Shown here piece after piece: positions 12,600-23,579 of a stretch of DNA of 64,000 bases. The stretch is from Poecilobothrus nobilitatus. Its lineage: Eukaryota; Arthropoda; Insecta; Diptera; Dolichopodidae. The stretch's first letter is position 1. Each line of letters starts with the position of its first letter. The stretch spans positions 130,725,781 to 130,789,780 of the forward strand of contig OX352773.1 of NCBI GenBank assembly GCA_947095535.1. Reading direction: 5' to 3'. The position numbers and the translations under genes were made by a program. Below the pieces are notes generated by a model. The model did no database searches. It was not told the origin of the DNA and worked only from the letters and a program-made list of their open reading frames with translations.

Positions 12600-14860
12600 T
12601 TAAATTGCGCTCCTTTAAAAGCTTTGGTTTTACGCACCGCTTTATTTTTTTATAATTTCTACTTAAAAATGCAACTCTTTAAAAACTTTGATTTATGCAC
12701 TGTCTTGTTTTTTCATTCTTTTTATAGCATAACATTTTAATTCTTTTTTTCTATCTGTTATGTACCTAAATATCAGATGTACGTTTCTTTCTTTTCATAG
12801 CATAGCATTTAATATTTCTTTTTCTATCTGTTATGTACGTAAATATCAGAGGTATGTTTTTTCATTTAAAATCATAACATTTTAATAGTTCTTTTTTTCT
12901 TTAAAAATATTTAAAAACAGTCAAAGTAACATTTTTTGTTCTCTTTTTTTTCTATTCGTTTTTATTTTTCTTCGCAGTATTACATTTATTTTTTTTGGTT
13001 TTCTGTTATTTACGTACGCTAAGTATTTCTTTTATTTTTTTTAAATATTAAATTTATACATACAGTCTATTTAAAAAATATAAATTATAACCTATAGAAC
13101 ATTTAGAATTTTTTTTTGTTCGTTTATGTTTACCGTCCATTCATTCATATTAATAACTGTTGCCTATACAAAAAATAATAAATCTATAATAAATCTAATA
13201 TATGTATACTCCTATTTTTATTCATATATCTATATTATGGGCTAAACTTCTGATTCTAAAATTGTACTATATTATGGCAAAATTTTTAAAAAATTAAGAA
13301 AATGTTACTTAGCAAAATTTAAATAAAAATATTATTGCAATTTTATAATATTCTACTTAAAAATCTGAACCTTTAAAAACTTTGATTTATACACTGCCTT
13401 GTTTTTTCTTTCTTTTCATAGCATAACATTTTGATATTTCTTTTTTTCTATCTGTTATGTACCTCAATATCAGATGGACTTTTCGTTCTTTTCATAGCAT
13501 AACATTTTTTTTTTCCTTTTTCTATCTGTTATGTAGGTACGTAAATATCAGACGTATGTTTTTTTCTTTTAAAATCATAACATTTTAATAGTTCTTTTTT
13601 TCTTTAAAATTATTTAAAAAACAATCAAAGTAACATTTTTGTTCTCTGTTTTTTCTATTCGTTTTTATTTTTCTTCGCAGTATTACATTTTACTTTTTTT
13701 TTTTGTTTTCTGTTATTTTTTTTAAATATTAAATTTATACATCAGACTATTTAAAAAATATAAATTATAACCTATAGAACATTTTGAATTTTTTTTTGTT
13801 CGTTTATGTTTACCGTCCATTCATTCATATTAATAACTGTTGCCTATATAAAAAATAATAAATCTAATATATGTATACCCATATTTTTATTCATATATCT
13901 ATATTATGGGCTAAACTTCTGATTCTAAAATTGTACTATATTATGGCAAAATTTTTAAAAAATTAAGAAAATGTTACTTAGCAAAATTTAAATAAAAATA
14001 TTATTGCAATTTTATAATATTCTACTTAAAAATCCGAACCTTTAAAAACTTTAATTTATACACTGCCTTGTTTTTTCTTTCTTTTCATAGCATAACATTT
14101 TGATATTTCTTTTTTTCTATCTGTTATGTACCTCAATATCAGATGGACTTTTCGTTCTTTTCATAGCATAACATTTTTTTTTTTCCTTTTTCTATCTGTT
14201 ATGTAGGTACGTAAATATCAGACGTATGTTTTTTTCTTTTAAAATCATAACATTTTAATAGTTCTTTTTTTCTTTAAAAGTATTTAAAAACAATCAAAGT
14301 AACATTTTTGTTCTCTTTTTTTTCTATTCGTTTTTATTTTTCTTCGCAGTTTTACATTTTACTTTTTTTTTTTGTTTTTTGTTCTTTTTTTTAAGTATTA
14401 AATTTATACATCAGTCTATTTAAAAAATATAAATTATAACCTATAGAACATTCTGAATTTTTTTTTTGTTCGTTTATGTTTACCGTCCATTCATTCATAT
14501 AAATAACTGTTGCCTATATAAAAAATAATAAATCTATAATAAATCTAATATATGTATACCCATATTTTTATTCATATATCTATATTATGGGCTAAACTTC
14601 TGATTCTAAAATTGTACTATATTATGGCAAAATTTTTAAAAAATTAAGAAAATGTTACTTAGCAAAATTTAAATAAAAATATTATTGCAATTTTATAATG
14701 TTCTACTTAAAAATACGACCCTCTAAAAACTTTGATTTATACACTGCCTTGTTTTTTCTTTCATTTCATAGCATAACATTATAATATTTATTGTTTTCTA
14801 TCTTTTATATGGGTAAATATCAGATGTACGTTTCTTTCTTTTCATAGTATAACATTTGTT
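12600..14860 (+). repeat. Tandem array of a ~680 bp unit (array 1)
   Basis: The phrase TCTACTTAAAAAT followed by a form of CTTTAAAAACTTTGATTTA and CACTGCCTTG recurs near 12659, 13350, 14021 and 14700, giving spacings of about 691, 671 and 679. Three full copies and a partial fourth are present. Each unit contains 'tatctgttatgta' runs, 'aatcaaagtaacattttt', 'ttcgttttta' and 'tttaccgtccattcat'. It is non-coding, and the T-rich strand bias is strong. Copies of the same unit reappear at 20755-22340. Confidence 0.85.
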
Positions 14861-14984
14861 AAATTAACATTTAACATAACAGTAGGGCACGCTACTCAGC
14901 AGCAGCAACTTGTCTTTTATTATATTTAGATAGATGTCCATATTTAACTCACTTCCTTTTGGTGGTTATAAATACCATACCAAA

Positions 14985-15020
14985 GTTAATATACCCTATA
15001 CTTAAGGTGTAGGGTATAAA
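14985..15020 (+). repeat. Palindromic tail motif TATACCCTA...TAGGGTATA
   Basis: The sequence ATATACCCTATACTTAAGG and TGTAGGGTATAAAA forms a hairpin. Its AGGTGTAGGGTATA half is the inverse of TATACCCTACACCT in the head at 12045-12058. If both belong to one element, that element spans about 12007-15018 and carries array 1 inside it. This is an inference from sequence symmetry. Confidence 0.4.
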
Positions 15021-15199
15021 AATTGTAGAAAAATTTATTATTTTTAATTCCCTTAACATTTCGACATTTGGAAACTTTTATTTGTTTAGGCGCCTATATA
15101 AGTAAAAGTTCTCAAATGTTCAAATGTAATGTTCAAATGTTCAGTTGCTAAATCTCCTTTTGCGTCTCTGTTGCGAAATGTCCAGTTGCCAAGTGTACC

Positions 15200-16255
15200 G
15201 TACTCAAATTTATTATACCCTTGAACATATTCATAAGGGTATAAATATAAATATATATATGTATATTTATTACATTCATTTGAAATTATTCCCGTATGAA
15301 CTATGTTCAAGGGTATAATAAATTTGCCATTACTCAGAATCGAATTCTGAGTCGATTAAGCCATGTACGTCCGTCCGCCGCACGGTAACTGAAAAAATAA
15401 AGAAGCTAGGAGTCTGAACTTTTTTTTACGTGACTTTTGCAAAATTGTTAGTTTCGCTATTCAAATCCAGCATTTTCGTCCGCCGGGTTTGAGTAGCTGC
15501 CATACAACTTCTTTCTTTATATGGCAATAACTCAGTATCTATAGAAGCTAGGTATCTGGGTCGAATTTCAGGCCAACAATATATGTAAAAGTTGGTTGTG
15601 CTGATGTGACAAGTTCGGGTAGCTGCCATATAACTTCTATTTTTTATTGAAAATAACTCAGTGTCTATTGAAGCTAAGTATTTGTAACTTAGTGAAAAAG
15701 TGTCGAGTTACATGCCAACAATTTTTGTAAAATTTTGTTGGTCTAAAGCAGCCGGTTCAGGCTTCTTGCACTTCATGGAACTTAATGGAACTAGGCGCCT
15801 GAAATCTTACAAAACATCATCAAATTTTATGGCAACAACTTCTATAAAATTTGGCTGTGCTGATGCAACAAGTTCGGGTAGCTGCCATACAACTTCTCTT
15901 TTTAAATGAAAATAACTTCGAGTCTATTGAAGCTACGTATTTGAAATTTTCTAAAAAAATGTCAAATTGCATGCTAACTACTTCTGCAAAATTTGGTTGT
16001 GCTAGAGCAGTAGATGCAGTGTTCTTGCACTTCTTGGAATTTTATGGAGCTAAGCGTTTGAAATCTTACAAAATATGATCAAGTTTTAGGCAAATTACTT
16101 CTGTAAAATTTCGTTGTGCTGGTGCAATAGATTCGGGTAGCTATCATACTCCACAATTTACATAAATGTATCGCGGTAGTTAATGTCGGTATTAAAACAA
16201 TTACATTTTTTTAAAGATGATCAAGATAAAGATGATCAAAACCAGGATATTTATT
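15200..16255 (+). repeat. mini-me/DINE-like repeat with internal ~120-250 bp units
   Basis: Starts with paired TTATACCC/GGGTATAA palindromes (15215-15325). Next comes ATCGAATTCTGAGTCGATTA, then CATGTACGTCCGTCCGCCG, and then repeated units with 'ttcgggtagctgccatacaacttct' (near 15495, 15612, 15873 and 16133) and 'aactcagtgtctattgaagctaggtatctg'. The same order is seen at 47815-48640. Open frames at 15426-15629 and 15700-16078 only translate the repeat. Confidence 0.65.
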
Positions 16256-16543
16256 TATTACTTAATTCAAGTATTTACATATTACATTTAGATAATTATA
16301 CTTAATCTAAAATTAATATTAAGGTAAACAAAGCAAAATTTATTTTATAAAAAAAAAATAATTTATATTATATTAAATTTCACAAAATTTTTACAACAAA
16401 ATAGTGTTGAACAATTACGGAATTGTTTTGAATAGTGATTTTTTATTACATCTTTACTCATGTTTATACTTATTATATTTTTGTATTGATTCACATTCAT
16501 CAACATACTATTAATCGTCTCGTATTTGTCGTAATTAGTCCAT
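16256..16543. other. AT-rich DNA, possible 3' flank of the retrotransposon
   Basis: About 290 bp of AT-rich sequence. The stretch nearest 16543 may be the 3' untranslated end of the minus-strand non-LTR element that begins at 16544, but no poly(A) boundary is clear. Confidence 0.4.
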
Positions 16544-17151
16544 CTAATCGAAAATGTGGTTTTTCGGACCTAAAACGTGTTCGTGTGTTGAGTTAATTAA
16601 TATGTTGTTAATGTAGTATGAATCTATATAATTATGAAATACCTGAGTAATAAAAACAATACTCATGACTGTTCGTCTACATTCTAAAATATTCATGTCA
16701 AGTAATTTGAGACGATTGACATATGGAGGCAATATAAGGGGATTAGCCCAATTTAGATTTCTTAAGGCGAACCTTAGAAAATTTCTTTGCATTGCTTCTA
16801 TTCTAACAATATGTTGATGATAGTGTGGAGACCAGACCTAATTTGCACACTCCAGAATAGGACGAACTAAAGTCGTGTAAAGAGATTTTTTAATATATGG
16901 GTCATTAAATTCTCTAGACCATCTGTTTACAAAACTTAGCATTGAGTTTGCTTTACTAATGATATTGTTAATATGTGTATTAAAGGTAAGTTTACAATCA
17001 AAAGTTACTCCAAGATCATTAAATTCAGTGACTCTTTTTATTATGTTGTCATTAGAAGTGTAATTATTTGTGATTAAGTTTAAGGAGCGGGTAAATGAAA
17101 TGATGGCACATTTATCAATGTTTAAAATAAGATTGTTACATTTACACCAGT

Positions 17152-17703
17152 TTATAAAGTTATTAAGATCTTTTGCAAAGAGTCTGCATCATCCATTGAG
17201 CACACTTCTTTAAAGATTTTTATATCGTCCGCTAAAATTTTTATGGAGCTGTTCTGAATAATCTTAGTAACATCATTTATTGAGATAATAAACAACAATG
17301 GTCCAAGATGACTACCCAGTGGTACTCCAGAATTAGCAACAAAATATGCTGAAATTGCTGTTTTGAAAAGAATACTATAGCTTCGGTTATTTAAGTATGA
17401 GTCAATCGAGTTAATTAGGAAATACGGGAAACCATATTTTCTTAATTTATAGAGAATTACACTATGAGGAAGAAGATCGGACGCTTTACTTAAGTCAGTG
17501 TAGACCATGTCGGTTTGGCGCCCAATTTCCATTGTTTTCAAAATAGTTGAAGCTATTTCTGTATGGTAAGTTACAGTTGATCTCTTTTTTACAAATCCGT
17601 GTTTATCATTCACTATAAATTCAGAGCAATAATCATAAATTGCATCAAAGACCATAAGCTCTAGAAGTAGATAGTTTAGCAATAGGCCTATAATTTCCAA
17701 CAT
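17152..17703 (-). pseudogene. Reverse transcriptase, palm fragment (non-LTR)
   Basis: 183 residues overlapping the previous fragment in another frame. The recognisable family sequence starts at about residue 17 (MVFDAIYDYCSEFIVNDKHG). HGFVKKRST, TDLSKASDLL (normally TDFSKAFD), GVPLGSHLGPLLFI and LADDIKIF follow in the order of RT motifs 3, A, B and C. Two of these core motifs carry substitutions expected to abolish activity. It is part of the 16544-18192 element. Confidence 0.85.
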
Positions 17704-17959
17704 TACTTTTTGAGTCTTTTTTATGAACTGGCCTTATGTATGATTCTTTCCATAAATTAAGAAACACCCGAGAAGGAAAAGATTTATTAAAAAGTTGTGC
17801 TATAAAATTAGATAGGGAATCGGCGCAACGCTTTAAAATAATTTCTGGGAGATTATCTGGTCCAGGAGCAGAGTTATCACCCAATTTAGTTAGATAAAGC
17901 TGTATCGCGGCTAGTGTAAAATTAATATTTTGAAGAGGTAAACTTGGAAAGTCTTCCAA
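17645..17959 (-). pseudogene. Reverse transcriptase, N-terminal fragment (non-LTR)
   Basis: 104 residues. SAPGPDNLP is the conserved start of the RT fingers in jockey-like elements. Next come FNKSFPSRVFLNLWKESYI and PVHKKDSKSNVGNYRPI, the classic P-x-x-KK-x(n)-NYRPI block. After 'KLSTS' the frame is lost, and the reading continues in the 17703-17152 frame. It is part of the 16544-18192 element. Confidence 0.85.
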
Positions 17960-18192
17960 GTTTTATCATTTTGATATCTATCTTAACTGTAAATCAAGTG
18001 GGAATTGTCAAATAATTCAAGGGAATTGATAGAAGGAGATAACCAAGTCTCAGTAAGCATAAATATATCCGAGTTTAGTACTTTGGAGTTACTAAAAACT
18101 TGTTTTATTTTAATGCGTAATGCTCTTACATTTTGAAAATATAATGAGAGAGAGATAATATAATGTTTATACGGGTATCTTAGAGTTGACAC

Positions 18193-18477
18193 AGTCTCTA
18201 CTGCACTCTTCCTTGTTTTTTTTTAATCTTGTTCTTTAAAAACTTGTTTTTATTATCTAGTTTTTCAAAATCTTGCTTTTTTTTGTATTGTTTTTTAAAA
18301 TCTTGCTTTTCAAAATCTTGTTTTTTTTTTAAAATCTGGCTTTTCATAAATATCTTGCAAAATCTTGTTTTTTTAATAAATCAGTTTCAATGAGAACAGA
18401 GCATTTTTGTAGAGTCGCAAAATTATTGCAAATGAATTAGTTCATTGAATTAGTAGTTTTATGAAATGTCGCTAAAG
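18193..18477. other. Fragment of mini-me-like tail and T-rich sequence
   Basis: 18165-18212 carries TACGGGTATCTTAGAGTTGA, then CACAGTCTCTACTGCACTC, the same 3' end as the repeat that ends at about 48635. It is followed by an irregular repeat of 'aaaatcttg(c/t)ttttt' (18225-18375). No gene. Confidence 0.5.
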
Positions 18478-18606
18478 CATTTTCAACCTTAATATCCCGA
18501 AAAGGGTTCAGAATAGACACCCTCTCCAAAACAATTTTTTGTTCGTCTCGTTATGCCCGATCACTTATTTCAAGGAAGACCATCGAGTCAGAAACACTCT
18601 GTATAT
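18478..18606 (+). mobile_element. Right-half fragment of the CAGGGTGTTTC MITE
   Basis: The stretch 'atcccgaaaagggttcagaatagac ... ttcaaggaagaccatcgagtcagaaacactctgtatat' matches the right half of the complete element at 50374-50718. The terminal GAAACACTCTG differs by one base from that copy's GAAACACCCTG. The left half is absent. Confidence 0.7.
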
Positions 18607-18814
18607 ACTTAGTTAAACTAATTAACATTAATCCAATAATAGATATGTTAATGAATAATTTTATACATTTAAGTTCATAAAATAAAAATTCAAAACATTA
18701 TTCATGTATAGTCAATATAGTTTACTTCAATTGAAACGACGAATTATTGGTAAACTAATCACTCTAAATAATACATTTTTATATATTCTTTAGCTTATTT
18801 TGCAAAAAAAAAAA

Positions 18815-19761
18815 TTAGCTGTCTCCACCACAGGACGGACCGCCACTACACAAAAAGTACAATGCCAAAATTTATAGATTTTTTACATAATAATTTATAT
18901 CAAAGCAAAATAACTTCTAATAATTTAATAACATTTTGTTTTATTCAATAAAAATAATTATATGCAATGAAATCGTAAAAATATATGTACATTCATTCAT
19001 ACATCCATTTATTATTATTATTATTGTAATGTAGATACATGATTTTTTTTCATTCAAAAAATAATATTAAAAGTAAAAAATAATAAAAACTGTAAACAAA
19101 TACAAAACAATCTGCTAACAAAAATTTTTAACGTTGCGCCGTTTTAATTTTATGTCATCAACAAATGAATAATATGCATCGGCATAGATATAAGTACATA
19201 CATGTGTATGTATAAAAATTTTAAAAAGATATAAAAAAAAACAAAAAAAAATTGGTCATATAAATTCATATGGAGTGTTACGTATGAAATTTGGCCTTAG
19301 AAAAAAAATTAAATAAAAGTTAAAGTTAGTCGGATCAAAAAATGTTCTATGGCAAAGTTGTTCCTCTTTACTTGTGTAACAACTTTTTCTTAATAATTTT
19401 TCTCACAAAATTTTTCTGTTACGAAATATTCGTAAAAAACTTAAAAAGTACACTAGTAAGCTACCACTTGCGGTTGTCCGATTTACTCCAAAAGCTTATC
19501 AATCCGAGATACTTACGTCGAAACCTTAAATATGAAATTTCAAAAAATTCCGCTCAGTCGTTTAAGCTGTACACGTGCCCACAGACATACCCACACACGC
19601 ACCCACACACACATACACACACACATAGACGGACATCATGCTGAAAATTTTTTTACAGCCTTCTCCACACCGGAGTAGTGCATTTTTGCGAAAATCTCGG
19701 GTACAAATTTTTAGTATGAAAACAATACCTACCTTATACATTAATGTATGCGGTCGGTAAA
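18815..19761 (+). repeat. Dispersed ~0.9 kb repeat, copy 1
   Basis: Collinear and similar to 49263-50141 in the same orientation. It begins AGCTGTCTCCACCACAGGAC. It runs through 'catagattttttacataat..tttatatcaaagcaaaataacttc', a 'gttgtccgattt..ctccaaaagcttatca' block and a CA-rich stretch (19578-19625), and ends 'caatacctaccttatacat...gcggtcggtaaaaa'. No coding capacity was recognised; the plus-strand open frame at 19342-19644 lies wholly within it. The type of element is unknown. Confidence 0.75.
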
Positions 19762-20289
19762 AATATACTTAAATACACAAATTGCCTGTGACATCACAAC
19801 TTAAGAAATCTCATGTATATTTTCTCTTACATACTTTTATTTTTTTTTAATAAAATTAATTTTATTAAAAAAAAAAAACCATACAATAAAACTGACAACG
19901 TAAAGTATTGTAAATTTAACATACATTCTCGTTTATTCGGTTTATAACACATACAGCACCGCATACGGTTTACTAATCTTTGTTGTATTTTAAAAAATTG
20001 TTTTATGGTAATACCAGGTAATACATTTTAAATTTTATGTTAATGAATTGTAATATTATATAACTAGAATGAATAAAATTTATTTAAAACTAAAAATCTA
20101 ATCTACATTACTTACAAAAACCATTAAATTACCAGTATTCAAATTACATAATATTATCTATCCTAGTATGTAACTTACAATGACATACATACATATGTAT
20201 ATATCAATTTATTTTAGTTAGAAAACTTTTTTTTTAAAACTAATTATAAGAGATTGTATACTATAAGAGAATGCAATTGAATATAAAAA
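19762..20289. other. AT-rich DNA without recognisable gene
   Basis: AT-rich. It includes a T-run/A-run hairpin (TTTTTTTTAATAAAATTAAT with its inverse, about 19850-19880). Nothing else supported. Confidence 0.5.
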
Positions 20290-20760
20290 ATAAAATAAAT
20301 AAAAAAAATTTTTAAAAAAACAGCTTTTTTGAACTAAAAAGTAGAAAATAAATTTTTAATAGCAAATTTTTCTGTAATTTTCTAAACTATATTGTTACAA
20401 TCGAGATTTCTTTGAAAAAGTTTATTTCAATATGTTAAATATATATATATAAATATAAGTATATATAAGTTTTAAAGTCTGTGAAATTAATATAAAAGCT
20501 GGAGCAAAATTTAAAAATATAAGTTTATAGTTATGCGTTTGTTGCCTCCAGCTTTTATTTTAATTTCACAGACTGTAAAACTTATATATACTTATATTTA
20601 TATATATATTTGACATATTGAAATAAACTTTTTCAAAGAAATCTTGATTGTAACAATATAGTTTAGAAAATTACAGAAAAATTTGCTATTAAAAATTTAT
20701 TTTCTACTTTTTAGTTCAAAACAGCTGTTTTTTTAAAAAAAAATTTTATTTATTTTTTAA
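20290..20760. repeat. Large foldback (inverted repeat) with ~215 bp arms
   Basis: The left arm (20290-20505) contains CAGCTTTTTTGAACTAAAAA, GTAGAAAATAAATTTTTAAT, ATATTGTTACAATC and GTCTGTGAAATTAA, and ends AAAGCTGGAG. The right arm (20546-20760) reads the reverse complement of these blocks in reverse order, starting CTCCAGCTTTTA and ending ..TTCAAAACAGCTG. The loop is about 40 bp. The arms look about 95 percent alike by eye. The right arm abuts array 2 of the 680 bp family. Confidence 0.85.
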
Positions 20761-22340
20761 ATGTTTAATTTATATATGCATTCTATTTAAAAAATATAAA
20801 TTATAACCTATAGAACATTCTGAATTTTTTTTTGTTCGTTTATATTTACCGTCCATTCATATGCATACATAAAATTTTTTTTTGTTCGTTTATGTTTACC
20901 GTCCATTCATACAAATATAACTGTTGCCTACATATTAAAAAATAATAAATCTATAACTACATCCATAAATAGCCATATATTCATTCATATACATATGTAT
21001 CTATATTATGAGCTGATGTTTAATTTATACATGCATTCTATTTAAAAAATATAAATTATATCCTATAGAACATTCTGAATTTTTTTTGTTCGTTTATATT
21101 TACCGTCCATTCATATGCATATATAAAATTTTTTCTTGTTCGTTTATGTTTACCGTTCATTCATATAAATGTAACTGTTGCCTACATATTAAAAAATAAT
21201 AAATCTATAACTACATACATAAATAGCCATATATTCATTCATATAAATATATATCTATATTATGAGCTGAACTTCTCAGTGTTGCATTATATCATAATGC
21301 GGCAAAATTTTTAAAAAATTAAGAAAACGTTGCATAGCTAAATTCAAAATTTAAATAAAAATGTTGCAATTTTATAATGTTCTTTATTTCCACTTAAAAT
21401 GCGACCCTTTAAAAACTTTGATTCATACACTGCCTTGTTTTTTCTTTCTTTTCATAACATAACATTTTAATATTTTTTTTTTTATCTGTTATGTACGGAA
21501 ATATCAAACGTATGTTTCTTTCTTTTAAAATCATACATTTTAATAGTTCTTTTTTTCTATCTGTTATGTGGGTAAATATCAGATGTGCACAATATATACA
21601 TAAGAAATAGACTTTAAAAATATTTAAAAACAATCAAAGTAACATTTTTTGTTCTCTTTTTTTTCTATTTGTTTTTATTTTTCTTCCAGTATTACATTTT
21701 CCTTTTTTTTTGTTTTCTGTTATTTAGGTACGCTAAGAATATATTTTTTTTATTTTTTAAATGTTTAATTTATACATGCATTATATTTAAAAAATATATA
21801 TTATAACCTATAGAACATTCTGAATTTTTTTTTGTTCGTATATATTTACCTTCCATTCATATGCATACATAAAATTTTTTTTTTTTCGTTTATGTTTACC
21901 GTCCATTCATATAAATATAACTGTTGCCTACATATTAAAAAATAATAAATCTATAACTACATACATAAATAGCCATATATCCATTCATATACATATGTAT
22001 CTATATTATGAGCTGAACTTCTCAGTGTTGCATTATATCATAATGCGGCAAAATTCATACACTGCCTTGTTTTTTCTTTCTTTTCATAACATAACGTTTT
22101 AATATTTTTTTTTTTATCTGTTATGTACGGAAATATCAAACGTATGTTCTTTCTTTTAAAATCATAACATTTTAATAGTTCTTTTTTCCTACCTGTTATG
22201 TGGGTAAATATCAGATCTGCACATATACATAGAAAATAGCCTTTAAAAATATTTAAAAACAATCAAAGTAACATTTTTTATTCTCTTTTTTTCTATTTGT
22301 TTTTATTTTTCTTCCAGTATTAAATATTTATCATTCCCTA
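20761..22340 (+). repeat. 680 bp repeat family, array 2
   Basis: The phrase 'tttaatttatacatgcattctatttaaaaaatataaattat' recurs near 20764, 21010 and 21762, and 'catacactgccttg' recurs near 21425 and 22055. It is the same family as 12600-14860 but with shortened and rearranged units, for example a roughly 250 bp subrepeat containing 'tttaccgtccattcatatgcatac'. Two nearly identical minus-strand open frames (21409-21633 and 22038-22262) are only two copies of the repeat. Confidence 0.8.
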
Positions 22341-22774
22341 ATAGATCTTAATTTAAAGGCAGCTCCCAATTTAGATATCAATGTTAGGGCCATAATATGC
22401 CATTTTAATATGTTAAGAGTTTCGAAAGAAAAGCCCTATTTTAATTATAATTAAGAAAGGAAAAACACATATCTATATAAATATTATAAATAAACACATT
22501 GCTTTTATAAATAAAAATGTATACTAAAAATCAATGGATTTGATGAAGAAAAACTTAAATTTAACACTTGCTATCTAAATTTTAAGTAAATGCATATTAA
22601 GTTTTACACTGTGTTCTCAAGTGCGACACATTAATTTGTTTACACATTCATGTCTTTCAAATTCATCGCTTTCAAACCAAAAATATTTTCGAAGCACATA
22701 TTATTACATATTTTTAAGTATGTTCCTATGTATATGTACACATACAATGCAATGGTGTACATCAAGACCAAGCC

Positions 22775-22893
22775 CGAAATAAACAGGCCAAGAACTGAAA
22801 ACACTTGAATGTAGTTGTGAGAGAATTGCAATCGATACTCACGTATCGCGCGTATGAATAATTTCATAATTGATGTGAGTCTCGGTGTACATA
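22775..22893 (-). mobile_element. Half copy of the GAGACTCACATCAATT foldback family
   Basis: Runs AACAGGCCAAGAACTGAAAA to AATTGATGTGAGTCTCG, the same sequence (about 95 percent by eye) as the right arm of the inner foldback at 24330-24434. The left arm is missing. Confidence 0.7.
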
Positions 22894-23346
22894 AAAAACA
22901 ATAGTCTTTTATAGAAAAAAAAAACATTTATGTATTACGTATACGTATTGGTATTGGGATTGGTGAGTTTAGTAAATTTAGATAAAATGTTTTATTTTGG
23001 TTTTGTAATAATTCTGTTAAAAATTCTATTATATCTTTGTATGAAAATTTAATTTTGTAATTAAGCTAATTTCTCTAATGTTTTTCGATATTATTATTTT
23101 AAAATCATGTATTGTCATCGGGATCTGATCTAATGAAGAAAATTTCAAGTCTCTAGCTCAACGGGAAGTGTGTTTAAAATGGCTTCTAAGATTCCATCCT
23201 TTACTCAACCAAGTTAATAAAAAGCTGTTAATTAATAAGAAATATTAAAAGCTTTCTACGAGTGGAGACAAGTCAAGCTCTCTTAATAAAATGTTATCGC
23301 AAATTTTTAATTGAGGTGTCTCTTCTATTGTATTTATTGTATTTAG

Positions 23347-23579
23347 CGAGACTCACATCAATTATCAGGCCATGAAATGCAGAGAGTAAAAGCTTAATAA
23401 GGGGCCAGCTTTTAACAAATTTACACGCAGTCTTATGGAAAAAATAGGGGGCCGACTATAAATCTTGAAATAACACAAAAACCATTTACTTTATTCAATT
23501 TTGTCCAAAGAGAAAATTAAAGTCGTATCTTTTTTGCATAATTCATTAAAAAAAAATATTTTGAAATATAATATTTTCA
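23347..23579 (+). repeat. Direct duplicate of the outer foldback left arm
   Basis: About 233 bp starting CGAGACTCACATCAATTATC. It is nearly identical to the first 233 bp of the element that starts immediately afterwards at 23580, so the two stand in tandem. Confidence 0.85.

Larger units (their letters stand above)
16544..18192 (-). mobile_element. Broken non-LTR retrotransposon (jockey/CR1-type), minus strand
   Basis: Read on the minus strand it runs in order: start of an AP-type endonuclease (18192-17983, with LTETWLS), start of reverse transcriptase (17959-17645, SAPGPDNLP and GNYRPIAKLS), RT palm (17703-17152, HGFVKKRST, GVPLGSHLGPLLF, LADDIKIF), and the thumb and C-terminal part (about 17150-16544, LGVTFDCKLTFNTHIN and further). 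Most of the endonuclease and linker is missing at about 17960-17983. There is a frameshift near 17645-17703 and in-frame stops in the 3' part. The catalytic (F/Y)ADD reads LADD and the usual GVPQGS reads GVPLGS. It is a dead copy. Confidence 0.85.

Noticed and set aside
21409..22262. Two similar minus-strand proteins of 74 residues as a duplicated gene
   Set aside because: They are the same stretch of the 680 bp satellite read twice, low in complexity, with no splice or promoter context.
22996..23060. MFYFGFVIILLK reading as a candidate first exon of integrin gene A
   Set aside because: It recalls the SYFGFxLLLK block, but there is no signal peptide before it and no phase 2 donor after it. 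It also lies in AT-rich DNA 4 kb from exon 2. Likely chance.
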